From: Nocardia acidivorans NBRC 108247
GTDB lineage: Bacteria; Actinomycetota; Actinomycetes; Mycobacteriales; Mycobacteriaceae
Assembly (NCBI RefSeq): GCF_001625085.1
Contig: NZ_BDAW01000013.1
Coordinates: 1 to 64,000, forward strand
Reading direction: 5' to 3'
DNA: 64,000 bases
Shown here one piece after another: positions 36,602 through 44,361 of this stretch. A program made the position numbers and the translations under genes. Within the stretch, counting starts at the first letter, position 1; each line of letters opens with the position of its first letter. Below the pieces are notes generated by a model that did not search any database, had not been told where the DNA came from, and saw nothing but the letters and a program-made list of their open reading frames with translations.

Positions 36602-38101
36602 TCACCCCAGGCTGCCGAGCGGATCGGCCCGTGTCAGCGCCGGATCCCCGGCCGAGAACGTGCGCGCCGCACCCGGGCCGGTGCTGCGCGTCTCGAAACG
36701 CACCGTCACCACCCCGTGCCCGGCCCCCTGCACCCACCCGTGACCGAATTCGGGATGCGCGACATCCAGTCCCGGATACCAGGTTTCGGTGGTGAACGAC
36801 CGCGTGGCGGGCGGCACCTCGGGCACCGGACCCGCGGCGACACCCAAAGTCGGCTCCTCCGAAACCGATTCGCCGGTGTCGACGACCTGATCCAATTCCG
36901 GAAACAGCGATTCCTGCCGAATCTCCGACAGCCCCGCGAAACCCACGCCGACCAGGCGAATCGGCCCCAACTCCACCGGATCGACGGCCGAGCGCTGCGC
37001 CGCCGCGCTGAGCGTGGCCAAATCCTCGGTGGCATAGGGCAGCGTCGAGGACCGCGTCACGATACTCATATCCGCGCGTTTGAGTTTGAGCACCACCGTG
37101 CGCGCCGCCCGCCCGTCGGCGATGAGCCGCCGATGCGCGTGCGCGGCCATGGCCTCGATGGCCGGGCGCAACTGCGGCAGCGTGACGATATCGGTCTCAT
37201 AGGTGGTCTCGGCGCTGATCTGTTTGGCCTCGGCCCGCTCGGCCACCGGCCGATCATCGATCCCCCGCGCCAGCCGATGCAGCGCTACCCCCATGGCCCC
37301 ACCCAGAATCGAGGACGCCTCGGACTCCGGCAGCGCCGCCAGCGCGCCGACCGTCTCGATTCCCAGTGTGCGCAAACGGCTTTCGGCCACCGGCCCGATC
37401 CCCCACAACCGCCGCACCGGCAGCGCCGACAGAAATCGCTGCTGCTCGGCGGGTGAGATCACGCGCACCCCATCGGGTTTGGCCATATCCGAGGCGATCT
37501 TGGCGAGCTGCTTACCGCTGCCCGCCCCCACCGAGGCCACCAGTCCGGTTCGCTCGCGCACCAGCGCCCGCAACTCCTCGCAGAAGGCCAGCACCTCCTC
37601 GGCGGTGGCACCGGCCAATTCGGCGGGCTCACCGAACGCCTCATCGAAGGAGAGCGTCTCCAGCACCGGAATCCGCGACCGCATCACCTCGAACACCTGC
37701 CCGCTGAGTTCGGCGTAGACCGCCCCGCGCGGCGGCACCACCACCACATTCCCGCCGACCAGCCGCCGTGCCTGATGCATGGGCATGGCCGAGCGCGCAC
37801 CGAACACCCGCGCCTCGTACGACGCACCCGCCACCACACCGCGCCCGCCCATACCGCCGACCAATACCGGCCGCCCGCGCAGCGTCGGCCTGGTCAACTG
37901 CTCGACCGAGGCGAAGAAGGCGTCCATATCCATATGCAGCACCCAGCGCCGACCGCGCTGACTGTTCGCTGGGTGTCCGCTCGAAGTTAACTGCGAGTCC
38001 GGCGCGCCGCCCACGCCCCGCGCCCCTTCCGCGCGCACCCCGGCAAAAGCGCTGCGACCAGGCACAATGCGCTCCGCGGCGGAGTGGGCAGGGGTGTTCA
38101 C
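36602..38101 (-). CDS. dinX: Y-family DNA polymerase IV (DinX/DinB1 type)
   Basis: A translesion DNA polymerase of about 499 residues. The catalytic motifs are [17 protein letters not shown] at the start of the palm and [12 protein letters not shown] with the second acidic pair. Thumb and little-finger domains follow, with [20 protein letters not shown] as the helix-hairpin-helix. The C-terminal region ([20 protein letters not shown]) matches the mycobacterial DinX group. The start is uncertain: GTG at 38101, 38014 and 37942 are all in frame, and the conserved part begins only near 37950. It is divergent from galU. In M. tuberculosis dinX lies next to ileS; here they are 6 kb apart. Confidence 0.9.
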   Translation of the reverse strand: MNTPAHSAAERIVPGRSAFAGVRAEGARGVGGAPDSQLTSSGHPANSQRGRRWVLHMDMDAFFASVEQLTRPTLRGRPVLVGGMGGRGVVAGASYEARVFGARSAMPMHQARRLVGGNVVVVPPRGAVYAELSGQVFEVMRSRIPVLETLSFDEAFGEPAELAGATAEEVLAFCEELRALVRERTGLVASVGAGSGKQLAKIASDMAKPDGVRVISPAEQQRFLSALPVRRLWGIGPVAESRLRTLGIETVGALAALPESEASSILGGAMGVALHRLARGIDDRPVAERAEAKQISAETTYETDIVTLPQLRPAIEAMAAHAHRRLIADGRAARTVVLKLKRADMSIVTRSSTLPYATEDLATLSAAAQRSAVDPVELGPIRLVGVGFAGLSEIRQESLFPELDQVVDTGESVSEEPTLGVAAGPVPEVPPATRSFTTETWYPGLDVAHPEFGHGWVQGAGHGVVTVRFETRSTGPGAARTFSAGDPALTRADPLGSLG

Positions 38102-38163
38102 GCTCGCGAATCTACGCGCCACTACCGACAAGTTCGGCCGGGCGGGTGTGTGATGATCGGAAG

Positions 38164-39042
38164 ATGACGATTCGCAAGGCCGTGATTCCCGCCGCAGGCA
38201 TCGGCTCCCGCCTGCTGCCGCTCACCAAGGCGATCCCGAAGGAGATGCTCCCGGTCGGCGACAAGCCGGTCATCGAACACACCGTGCGTGAACTGGTCGC
38301 GTCCGGCATCACCGATATCACCATCGTGGTGAGCGGCGGAAAGTCCTTGATCCAGGATCACTTCCGCCCCAATCCGGCGCTCGTCGCCCAGCTGCGCGCG
38401 GACGGTAAGGCCGCCTACGCCGACGCCGTCGAAGAGGTCGGCGAGCTGAGCCGCCAGGGCCACATCACCTACCTGGACCAGCACGGCCCCTACGGCAATG
38501 GCACGCCCGTACTGAATGCCGCCCGCACCCTCGGCGATGAACCCATGCTGGTGCTCTGGCCCGATGACGTCTTCGTCGCCCGCGTCCCGCGCGCCCAGCA
38601 GCTCATCGACGCCTACGAGAAGACCGACGCGCCGGTGCTCGCCCTCATGCCGATGGACCCGGCCGAATCCCAGCGCTACGGCGTCCCGGTGGTGGAGGAG
38701 ACCGAGGGCGACGGACTCATGCGCATCAGCGGTCTGAAGGAGAAGCCCAAGCCCGCCGACGCACCCTCCAGCTACGCGGCCATCGGCGGCTACGTGGTCA
38801 CCCCGGGCATCATCGCCGAACTGCGCCGCCAGGTGGACAACTGGTACACGCACGGCACCGGCGAGGTGTACCTGACCGATGCCATCAATATCTTCGCGGC
38901 CTCGAATCCGGTGTACGGCCAGGTGATTCGCGGTAACTGGTACGACACCGGCAATCCGGCGGACTACCTGGTGGCCCAATTCGCCTCGGCGCTGGCGCAT
39001 CCGGAGTACGGTCCCCTGCTACGCGGCATCGTCAACGACTGA
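38164..39042 (+). CDS. galU: UTP-glucose-1-phosphate uridylyltransferase
   Basis: A 292-residue nucleotidyltransferase that makes UDP-glucose for cell-wall polymers, trehalose and glycogen. The nucleotide-binding N-terminus reads [20 protein letters not shown], with [13 protein letters not shown] after it. Other motifs are VLWPDDVFV (metal-binding Asp), GLKEKPKP (catalytic Lys) and [12 protein letters not shown]. The length and motif spacing are normal for bacterial GalU. The ATG at 38164 lies in the gap shared with the divergent dinX gene. It is followed by a separate esterase gene after 120 bases. Confidence 0.95.
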   Translation: MTIRKAVIPAAGIGSRLLPLTKAIPKEMLPVGDKPVIEHTVRELVASGITDITIVVSGGKSLIQDHFRPNPALVAQLRADGKAAYADAVEEVGELSRQGHITYLDQHGPYGNGTPVLNAARTLGDEPMLVLWPDDVFVARVPRAQQLIDAYEKTDAPVLALMPMDPAESQRYGVPVVEETEGDGLMRISGLKEKPKPADAPSSYAAIGGYVVTPGIIAELRRQVDNWYTHGTGEVYLTDAINIFAASNPVYGQVIRGNWYDTGNPADYLVAQFASALAHPEYGPLLRGIVND

Positions 39043-39162
39043 TCCCGATCACCGAACGCGTCCCAAACACGCCAGGGTCACTTTTGCCGAAACCCGAAAC
39101 GCACGGGCAACATTCAGCGATCATCCAGGCTGGATCTTGCTGGCTAGTTTGGGAGTTCGGTT

Positions 39163-40260
39163 TTGCTACGCGGCTCAACGCTATCGTTGCTACACAGCTC
39201 TACCTCTTCACACGGAACGGCACTGCGGGCAATGGCTCTCACCGCCTGCCTGCTCACCGGATCGGTCACCGCGCTCACGGCGACCGCTACGGCGGCCCCG
39301 CCCGACCCGATCACCAGCACCTCAACCCTCTACAGCACACCGGTTTCCGAGGACGGCTCCCGGATCACGCACTTCGAGATCCGGGACGCGCACAACCTCA
39401 CCCTGCATGTGCGCTCGGCCGCGATGGACGCCGAATACGCCATCGAGGTGCAGCGCCCCGCCGACGCCTCGGTCCCGCGCCCGGTGCTGTACCTGCTCAA
39501 TGGCGCCGGCGGCGGCCAGGATACGGCGAACTGGAAGCGCAATACCGATGCCACCCAGTTCTTCGCCGACAAGAACGTGAATGTGGTCATGCCCATCGGC
39601 GGCGCGTTCAGTTACTACACCGATTGGCGCGCGGACGATCCCAGGCTGGGCGTGAACAAGTGGAAGACCTTCCTCACCGAGGAACTGCCCCCGCTCATCG
39701 ACGGGGCGTTGAACACCAATGGATTACGCGCCATCGTCGGCATGTCCATGTCCGGCACCTCGGTGCTGCAATTGCCGATCGCCAAACCCGGACTCTATCG
39801 GGCGGTGGCGGCGTACAGCGGGTGCGCGCAGATCAGCGATCCGATCGGCCGTAAATTCGCCGAACTGGTGGTCTCCATCGGCGGCGGCAATCCAGCCAAT
39901 ATGTATGGGCCCGAGACCGATCCGGAGTGGGCGGAGAACGATCCGTACCTGCACGCCGAGGATCTGCGCGGCCTCGATCTCTACATCTCCAATGGCAGCG
40001 GCCTGCCCGGACCGCACGACAATCTGACCGATGTGCGCAGCCTCGGTCCCGCCGACGGCGGCATCATGCAGCAGCTCCTGGTGGGCGGCATTCTGGAGGC
40101 GGCCAGCGACTGGTGCGCGCGGAATCTGCAAACCAAGTTGGCGGAGTTGGAGATTCCCGCCACCTTCGACATCAATCAGGCGGGCACGCACTCCTGGGGC
40201 TACTGGCAGGATGCGCTGCGCGACTCCTGGCCGGTGCTGGCCAAGGGGCTGGAGCTGTAA
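39163..40260 (+). CDS. Secreted esterase of the antigen 85/mycolyltransferase-like family
   Basis: An exported alpha/beta-hydrolase of 365 residues if started at the TTG 39163, or 342 from the ATG at 39232. The signal peptide (ALTACLLTGSVTALTATATA) ends near ATAAPP. The catalytic Ser lies in VGMSMSGTS and the catalytic His in GTHSWGYW, with WKTFLTEELPPLID before the nucleophile strand, as in Ag85/esterase-D proteins. These enzymes move mycolic acids onto trehalose or arabinogalactan; many paralogues have other esterase roles, and this one is not clearly a canonical Fbp. The gene is preceded by galU, but about 120 bases apart. Confidence 0.85.
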   Translation: MLRGSTLSLLHSSTSSHGTALRAMALTACLLTGSVTALTATATAAPPDPITSTSTLYSTPVSEDGSRITHFEIRDAHNLTLHVRSAAMDAEYAIEVQRPADASVPRPVLYLLNGAGGGQDTANWKRNTDATQFFADKNVNVVMPIGGAFSYYTDWRADDPRLGVNKWKTFLTEELPPLIDGALNTNGLRAIVGMSMSGTSVLQLPIAKPGLYRAVAAYSGCAQISDPIGRKFAELVVSIGGGNPANMYGPETDPEWAENDPYLHAEDLRGLDLYISNGSGLPGPHDNLTDVRSLGPADGGIMQQLLVGGILEAASDWCARNLQTKLAELEIPATFDINQAGTHSWGYWQDALRDSWPVLAKGLEL

Positions 40261-40264
40261 ACCC

Positions 40265-40384
40265 TTACGGCAGTGGGACGATGACCAGCCGATTGTCCGG
40301 CATGGCGGGCACCCGGAGATTGCGCCCGGCCGGGTCGACGGTGAAATCGGCTGGGCCGTGCACGTTCTCGGGCAGTTTCAGCAC
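40265..40384 (-). pseudogene. C-terminal remnant of an SMP-30/NHL-type beta-propeller gene
   Basis: A 39-residue frame directly behind the marR gene reads VHGPADFTVDPAGRNLRVPA followed by MPDNRLVIVPLP. That is the form of a last beta-propeller blade (gluconolactonase/SMP-30-like repeat). The remaining five blades are missing; a TGA precedes the frame. A GTG at 40384 is possible as start, but the product could not fold as a propeller. It is more likely a leftover of a deleted gene. Confidence 0.5.
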
Positions 40385-40391
40385 GCGTCAA

Positions 40392-40850
40392 CTATTCGTC
40401 GGCGGCGTTGTAACGGACCAGATAGTCGGCCATGCGTGCAATGTCCGCATCATCCCAATCCCGCAGCCGATCCGCGAAGGCGGCGGAGCGACTGCGCGCG
40501 GCGGCCCCCGCGACCCGCCGCCCCTGGGCCGTCGCGGTCAGCACATGATTGCGCCGATTGGCCGGGTCGACCTCCCGATCGAGGTACCCGAGCCGCTCCA
40601 GCGCCGCCACCTGACGACTCATGGTCGATTTGTCGAGATGGAAATGACCGGCCAGATCGCTGGCCAGGCAACCATCCCGCTCGATGACCAGATCCAGAAT
40701 GCTCGACGCCACCAGTGACAGCTCCGGATGCAGTTCGGCGGCACGCCCGCGCGCCCGCCGCGCGAAGGCGGTGAGCTCGCGCTGAATGACCTCGATCGCC
40801 TCCGCGCGATCGTGGTCCGCACCACCCGGGAATGCCGAATCGGTCTTCAT
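40392..40850 (-). CDS. MarR-family transcriptional regulator
   Basis: A 152-residue regulator. The winged helix spans about 45-110: LSLVASSILDLVIERDGCLA, then LDKSTMSRQVAALERLGYLD as recognition helix and REVDPANRRNHVLTATAQG as wing. Flanking helices at both ends form the dimer. It is divergent from a membrane protein gene whose start is 55 bases away. Two identical-type palindromes (AGTTG-N7-CAACT) lie in that gap, one touching its own start codon. This strongly suggests repression of both genes. The inducer is unknown; MarR proteins commonly respond to phenolic or lipophilic compounds or oxidants. Confidence 0.92.
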   Translation of the reverse strand: MKTDSAFPGGADHDRAEAIEVIQRELTAFARRARGRAAELHPELSLVASSILDLVIERDGCLASDLAGHFHLDKSTMSRQVAALERLGYLDREVDPANRRNHVLTATAQGRRVAGAAARSRSAAFADRLRDWDDADIARMADYLVRYNAADE

Positions 40851-40891
40851 AGTTGTATAGTACAACTTAAAGATAGTTGCATTTACCAACT
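40851..40891. promoter_or_regulatory. Paired MarR operators AGTTG-N7-CAACT
   Basis: Site 1 (40851-40867) reads AGTTGTATAGTACAACT, a perfect palindrome around one TAG centre. Site 2 (40875-40891) reads AGTTGCATTTACCAACT. Their centres are 24 bases apart, a little over two helical turns, so two dimers could bind one face. They fill the gap between the divergent marR-type and membrane-protein genes. Confidence 0.8.
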
Positions 40892-40904
40892 GTTCGGAGA
40901 ATCC

Positions 40905-41942
40905 ATGGCCTCGCATCAAATTCGGCATGTCGCCACCCACCTGCTCACCCCACTGCTCATGTGCCTGGGCATGGGACTGGCGTACCTGGGCGCATTCCAT
41001 CAGCCCGAGCCCAATCACCTCGCCATCGCCGTCGTCGGCGACACCCCGCAGGTGAAGGTGCTCGCGCAGACGCTGAAGGACACCGGCGGCGACAAACTCG
41101 ATGTGATCACCCTGCCGAGCCGCGAGGACGCCATCGGCCAACTGCGGCACCGGGATCTGGCGGGCGCGTTCGTCCCCGACGCCCAGCACCCCGAGGCGCT
41201 GGTCGCCACCGCCGGATCCGATACCACCGCCATGGCCGTCGAGACCGTCTTCCAGCAGATCGCCGCTAAGCAGGGCACCCCGCTCACCGTCACCGATATC
41301 ACCAGCCCCGCCTCCGGCGATCCGACCGCACAGGGCATCTTCTTCCTCTTGGTGGCGCTGAGCATCGGCTCCTACGGCAGTGTCGCCGCCATCGGCGCGG
41401 CCGGGGCCGAACTACCCATGTGGATTCGCGCCATGTTCGGACTGGTCACCTCGCTCATCGTCAGCCTCATCGGGCTGGCCATCGCGGGACCGGTCTTCCA
41501 TGTGGTCGAGCACGACAATGCCGCCGTCTGGGCGATGTCCTGGCTGTACTCGGCGGGCATCCTGGCCGTCGGCATCGGCCTGCACACGTTCCTGAAGCGC
41601 TGGACCACCCTGGTGATGATGATCCTGTTCGTCATGCTGAACTTCACCACCTCGGGCGGGGTCTACACGCCGTGGTTGCAGAATGACTTCTTCGGCGCAC
41701 TCCATTCCTTCTGGAACGGTGCGGGTTTCGTGGAGGGCGCGCGCAGCCTGCTGTACTTCGACGGTGCGGGCTTCGGCTCGCGACTGGCGAGTCTGTTCCT
41801 CTGGTTCGGCGCGGGCGTGGTGCTCGTCATCGCCGCCGGGCTGACCGAAAAGCGCCGGGCCGCAAGCGCTCCCAAGCATGCGGCGATCGAGGAGCCGCGG
41901 GAGGAGGCCGAACAGGAGATGGAGGAGACGGTCGGCGTCTGA
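40905..41942 (+). CDS. YhgE/ABC-2-like multispanning membrane protein
   Basis: A 345-residue protein. One N-terminal membrane helix (about 10-30) is followed by an extracytoplasmic domain to about 140 and a block of five or six helices (about 145-320). The tail is acidic and glutamate-rich. This resembles the YhgE/Pip and DUF3533 type of ABC-2-related proteins, found in efflux or in phage/toxin-receptor roles, but without any ATPase gene nearby. The ATG at 40905 has GGAGA a few bases upstream. Paired MarR operators cover its promoter, so it is very probably the main target of the adjacent regulator. Confidence 0.8.
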   Translation: MASHQIRHVATHLLTPLLMCLGMGLAYLGAFHQPEPNHLAIAVVGDTPQVKVLAQTLKDTGGDKLDVITLPSREDAIGQLRHRDLAGAFVPDAQHPEALVATAGSDTTAMAVETVFQQIAAKQGTPLTVTDITSPASGDPTAQGIFFLLVALSIGSYGSVAAIGAAGAELPMWIRAMFGLVTSLIVSLIGLAIAGPVFHVVEHDNAAVWAMSWLYSAGILAVGIGLHTFLKRWTTLVMMILFVMLNFTTSGGVYTPWLQNDFFGALHSFWNGAGFVEGARSLLYFDGAGFGSRLASLFLWFGAGVVLVIAAGLTEKRRAASAPKHAAIEEPREEAEQEMEETVGV

Positions 41943-41967
41943 GCGCCGACCGGCAGCCGGACCGGTT

Positions 41968-42510
41968 TCAGCGGCGAATATCGAACTGCGCCACCGCGGT
42001 TCGGATTCCCGCCCGCACGGTCTCGGCATCGCCGATACCACCGCTGACGGTCACCCCGTCCCTGGTCAACAGCAGTGCGCGCGCCGCCTGGTCCGGATCC
42101 TCGTGACCGGCGGCGCGCAGCCGTTCGGCCATCAACTCACGGAACCAATCGCGATAGTCCCGCACCACCGCGCGCACCGCGTGCTCCGGATTCGGAAACT
42201 CCACGGCGGCATTGAGGAAGGGGCACCCCCGGAAACCCGGACCCCGGCTCAGCTCGCCGAGCTTCTCGAAAATGGTGACGATCCCGTCCGCGCCCGCCCC
42301 GGGCACCGACTCCAGTACCCCGCGCTGCCGGTCGTATTCGCGCTCCAGATACGCGACTACGAGGTCCTCCTTGGTCTTGAAGTGCCGATAGAAGGTGGCC
42401 TTGGCGATTCCGGCCTCGGCGATGATGCGGTCGATGCCCACGGTGTGAATGCCCTCGGCGTAGAAGAGCCGGGTGGCGGTCTCCAGCAGGCGTTCGCGGG
42501 CTTCACTCAT
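41968..42510 (-). CDS. TetR-family transcriptional regulator
   Basis: A 180-residue repressor. The TetR helix-turn-helix is at about 5-50: ARERLLETATRLFYAEGIHT, then IIAEAGIAKATFYRHFKTKE. The ligand-binding domain has GPGFRGCPFLNAAVEFPNP, the signature of the TetR_C subgroup with a Cys near residue 95 that is common in regulators of electrophile or redox responses. It is divergent from ohr, with two palindromes between the genes. The most direct reading is autorepression plus control of ohr. Ohr is more usually controlled by the MarR-type OhrR. Confidence 0.92.
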   Translation of the reverse strand: MSEARERLLETATRLFYAEGIHTVGIDRIIAEAGIAKATFYRHFKTKEDLVVAYLEREYDRQRGVLESVPGAGADGIVTIFEKLGELSRGPGFRGCPFLNAAVEFPNPEHAVRAVVRDYRDWFRELMAERLRAAGHEDPDQAARALLLTRDGVTVSGGIGDAETVRAGIRTAVAQFDIRR

Positions 42511-42524
42511 ACCCTTGACGATAG

Positions 42525-42575
42525 CAGACAGACCTGTCTACTCTGGGGGAGCACGCGAACAGACAAGTCTGTCTA
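42525..42575. promoter_or_regulatory. Paired TetR operators (CAGACARRYCTGTCTA) over the ohr promoter
   Basis: Site 1 at 42525-42540 is CAGACAGACCTGTCTA; site 2 at 42560-42575 is CAGACAAGTCTGTCTA. Each contains a perfect palindromic core (AGACAG/CTGTCT and ACAGAC/GTCTGT). Centres are 35 bases apart. A TTGACG at 42515-42520 could be the -35 of ohr, with site 1 in the spacer. Site 2 runs up to the ohr SD (AGGAGG). Confidence 0.8.
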
Positions 42576-42585
42576 GGAGGCAGTC

Positions 42586-42999
42586 ATGGCACCTCTCTAC
42601 ACCGCAGTCGCCACCTCGGTCGGTCGCGAAGGCCGCTCGTACACCGATGACGGCATTCTCGACCTCACCCTGGCCCGCCCGAAGGAGATGGGCGGCGACG
42701 GCGCGGGCACCAATCCCGAACAGCTCTTCGCGGCCGGCTACTCCGCCTGCTTCGCCAGCGCCCTCGGCCTGGTCTCCAAGCGCATGAACCTCGATGCCTC
42801 GGACGCGTCGGTCACCGCCGAGGTCGGCCTGAACGCCCTGGAGGGCGGCGGCTTCGGACTGTCCGTCGTGCTGCGCGTCGAACTGCCCGACCACCTGCAC
42901 AACGAGCAGGGGCAGGCACTGCTCGAGGCCACCCACCAGGTCTGCCCGTACTCCAATGCCACCCGGGGCAATATCCCGGTGGAACTGGTTGTGGAGTAA
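42586..42999 (+). CDS. ohr: Organic hydroperoxide resistance protein (OsmC/Ohr family)
   Basis: A 137-residue thiol peroxidase that reduces organic and fatty-acid hydroperoxides. The two redox cysteines are visible: Cys55 in GYSACFASAL and Cys120 in HQVCPYSNATRGN. The N-terminus has the typical LYTAVATSVGREGRSYTDDG. Ohr length and motif spacing are normal. AGGAGG lies seven bases before the ATG. It is divergent from a TetR gene with paired operators, so it is probably induced when that repressor is released by oxidants or their products. Confidence 0.95.
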   Translation: MAPLYTAVATSVGREGRSYTDDGILDLTLARPKEMGGDGAGTNPEQLFAAGYSACFASALGLVSKRMNLDASDASVTAEVGLNALEGGGFGLSVVLRVELPDHLHNEQGQALLEATHQVCPYSNATRGNIPVELVVE

Positions 43000-43017
43000 G
43001 ACTTTTCAGCGAATCCC

Positions 43018-43545
43018 TCAGTAGAAACGGCGAATGTCGTAGATGTCGAACTGCGACAGCGGGGTCAGGCCGACGGGCACACCCCAGTCGTAGGCATTGA
43101 GCACATTGCCGCCGCCGGCGTAGATGCCCACGTGGGAGGCATCGCCATTGAGAATCACCACATCACCCGGTTGCAGCGCCCCGAACGGGACCTCGAGGCC
43201 CGCTGCGGCCTGCTGCCAGGTGGTGCGCGGCATATCGATTCCAACGCTGCGGAAGGCCCACTGCACCAGACCGGAGCAGTCCCACGCGTCGGGGCCGACG
43301 CCGCCCCACCGATAGGGCTTACCCGTTTGAGTCTGAGCCAGCCCGAGCGCGATCATGGCGCGCGGGCTGGTTATCGGCAATTGCGCGGAGCCGCTGGCAC
43401 TTCCGGAGGCCGAACCGCTGCCGCTCCCGGAGGCGGCGGAACCGGTGTCGGCGTGCGCGGCCCCCGCCCAGAGCGCCCCCGCGAGAATCAAGGCCGCGGA
43501 CGTCGTCAGGAACGACGCGGATCGGCGCAGCAGTCTTCGTGTCAT
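43018..43545 (-). CDS. Secreted NlpC/P60 peptidoglycan hydrolase (RipD/RipA-like)
   Basis: A 175-residue exported protein. The signal peptide (LTTSAALILAGALWAGAAHA) is followed by a Gly/Ser/Ala-rich linker with a repeated GSAS pattern at about 35-54. The NlpC/P60 domain has the catalytic Cys90 in DAWDCSGLVQW and His138 in GDASHVGIY. RWGGVGP before the Cys is typical. These enzymes cut the D-glutamyl-diaminopimelate bond of stem peptides. No coiled-coil or cell-wall binding domain is present, so it is a minimal, freely secreted type. The ATG at 43545 is preferred over 43581, because the signal peptide starts there. Confidence 0.92.
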   Translation of the reverse strand: MTRRLLRRSASFLTTSAALILAGALWAGAAHADTGSAASGSGSGSASGSASGSAQLPITSPRAMIALGLAQTQTGKPYRWGGVGPDAWDCSGLVQWAFRSVGIDMPRTTWQQAAAGLEVPFGALQPGDVVILNGDASHVGIYAGGGNVLNAYDWGVPVGLTPLSQFDIYDIRRFY

Positions 43546-43774
43546 GCACTCGCCCTTCAGCTCAACCGCGCTGAGTCGCACGACAGATAGCTGGCTATTG
43601 TTCAGCTAATGGCTGTTTAGTGCCCGTGACGTGAGAATCAGCGTCTTTCGACTGGAACTAGCAAGACATCTCGTAAACACCGTAAAGCTGTACGTTAGCT
43701 CTATAGTTGCTGTTCTATCTCATTCGTCACACGGTTCACAAGGGGTGTCGTGCGGGCGAGTCTCGCGACCCGGA

Positions 43775-44164
43775 TCACTCGCGGGCCGCGAACACCTCGC
43801 GAGCGGCGCCGACGGCATTGAGCGCGGCCGGGAACCCGGCATAGCCGCCGCGCTGGATGATCGCCTCGCGGGTGCCGCCGACATTCAGGAAACCGTGCAG
43901 ACGGACACGGAGCTGCGGACCCGCCGTCCCGAGCGTCGTACAGACCGCGATGGTCGCGAGTTCGCGCTCGGCAAGACCGAGGCCGGGCCGCGAATACGCA
44001 TCGGCGAAGGCGAATTCGATGAGGTAGCGGCCCAGGTCCGGGGCGATATCGGCACGGCCGTTCAGCACGGCGCGACCGGACGGGCCGCCGACCTGGTCGA
44101 GCACCGCGAGGCCGCGCTCGTAGCGGGTTTCGGGGGTGGCGGGGCAGCGGGTGGAGAAGGCCAT
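43775..44164 (-). CDS. Carboxymuconolactone decarboxylase (CMD)-family protein
   Basis: About 129 residues from the ATG at 44164; TTG or GTG codons up to 44188 are alternatives. The CMD/PcaC-like fold shows in LIEFAFADAYSRPGLGLAER, ELATIAVCTTLGTAGPQLRV and HGFLNVGGTREAIIQ. The AhpD-type CxxC pair is absent, so a PcaC-like decarboxylase or unknown role is more likely than peroxidase activity. No protocatechuate-pathway genes lie nearby. The gene heads away from a TetR remnant, which may once have been its regulator. Confidence 0.82.
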   Translation of the reverse strand: MAFSTRCPATPETRYERGLAVLDQVGGPSGRAVLNGRADIAPDLGRYLIEFAFADAYSRPGLGLAERELATIAVCTTLGTAGPQLRVRLHGFLNVGGTREAIIQRGGYAGFPAALNAVGAAREVFAARE

Positions 44165-44225
44165 CGCCGCGGGGCAGACCCGCACCAATAACGCACCCCC
44201 GTGCCATCGTCGACATGCTGGGCCG

Positions 44226-44315
44226 GTGTACTACCGATCCCTGCTCGGCACCGAGGATGCGCGATGCCCGGAGTTGGTGCGGGACATACTGTCCGGGCTG
44301 CGACCTCTCGAATGA
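44226..44315 (+). pseudogene. C-terminal remnant of a TetR-type regulator gene
   Basis: A 29-residue frame, VYYRSLLGTEDARCPELVRD then ILSGLRPLE, has the form of the last helix pair of TetR-family regulators. One frame over and just upstream, RAIVDMLG would continue it, so one base seems lost in the GGGCCGG near 44220. No DNA-binding part remains, because the CMD gene occupies the place. The assignment rests on this short stretch only. Confidence 0.4.
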
Positions 44316-44350
44316 CGAAGGGGCGCGGCCGGTGTGGCCGCACCCCTTCG
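44316..44350. terminator. Hairpin terminator after ileS
   Basis: CGAAGGGG (44316-44323) pairs with CCCCTTCG (44343-44350). After a C-A mismatch, GCGGCC pairs with GGCCGC; the loop is GGTGT. It starts 12 bases past the ileS stop. Confidence 0.8.
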
Positions 44351-44361
44351 CATCCGGTCGA

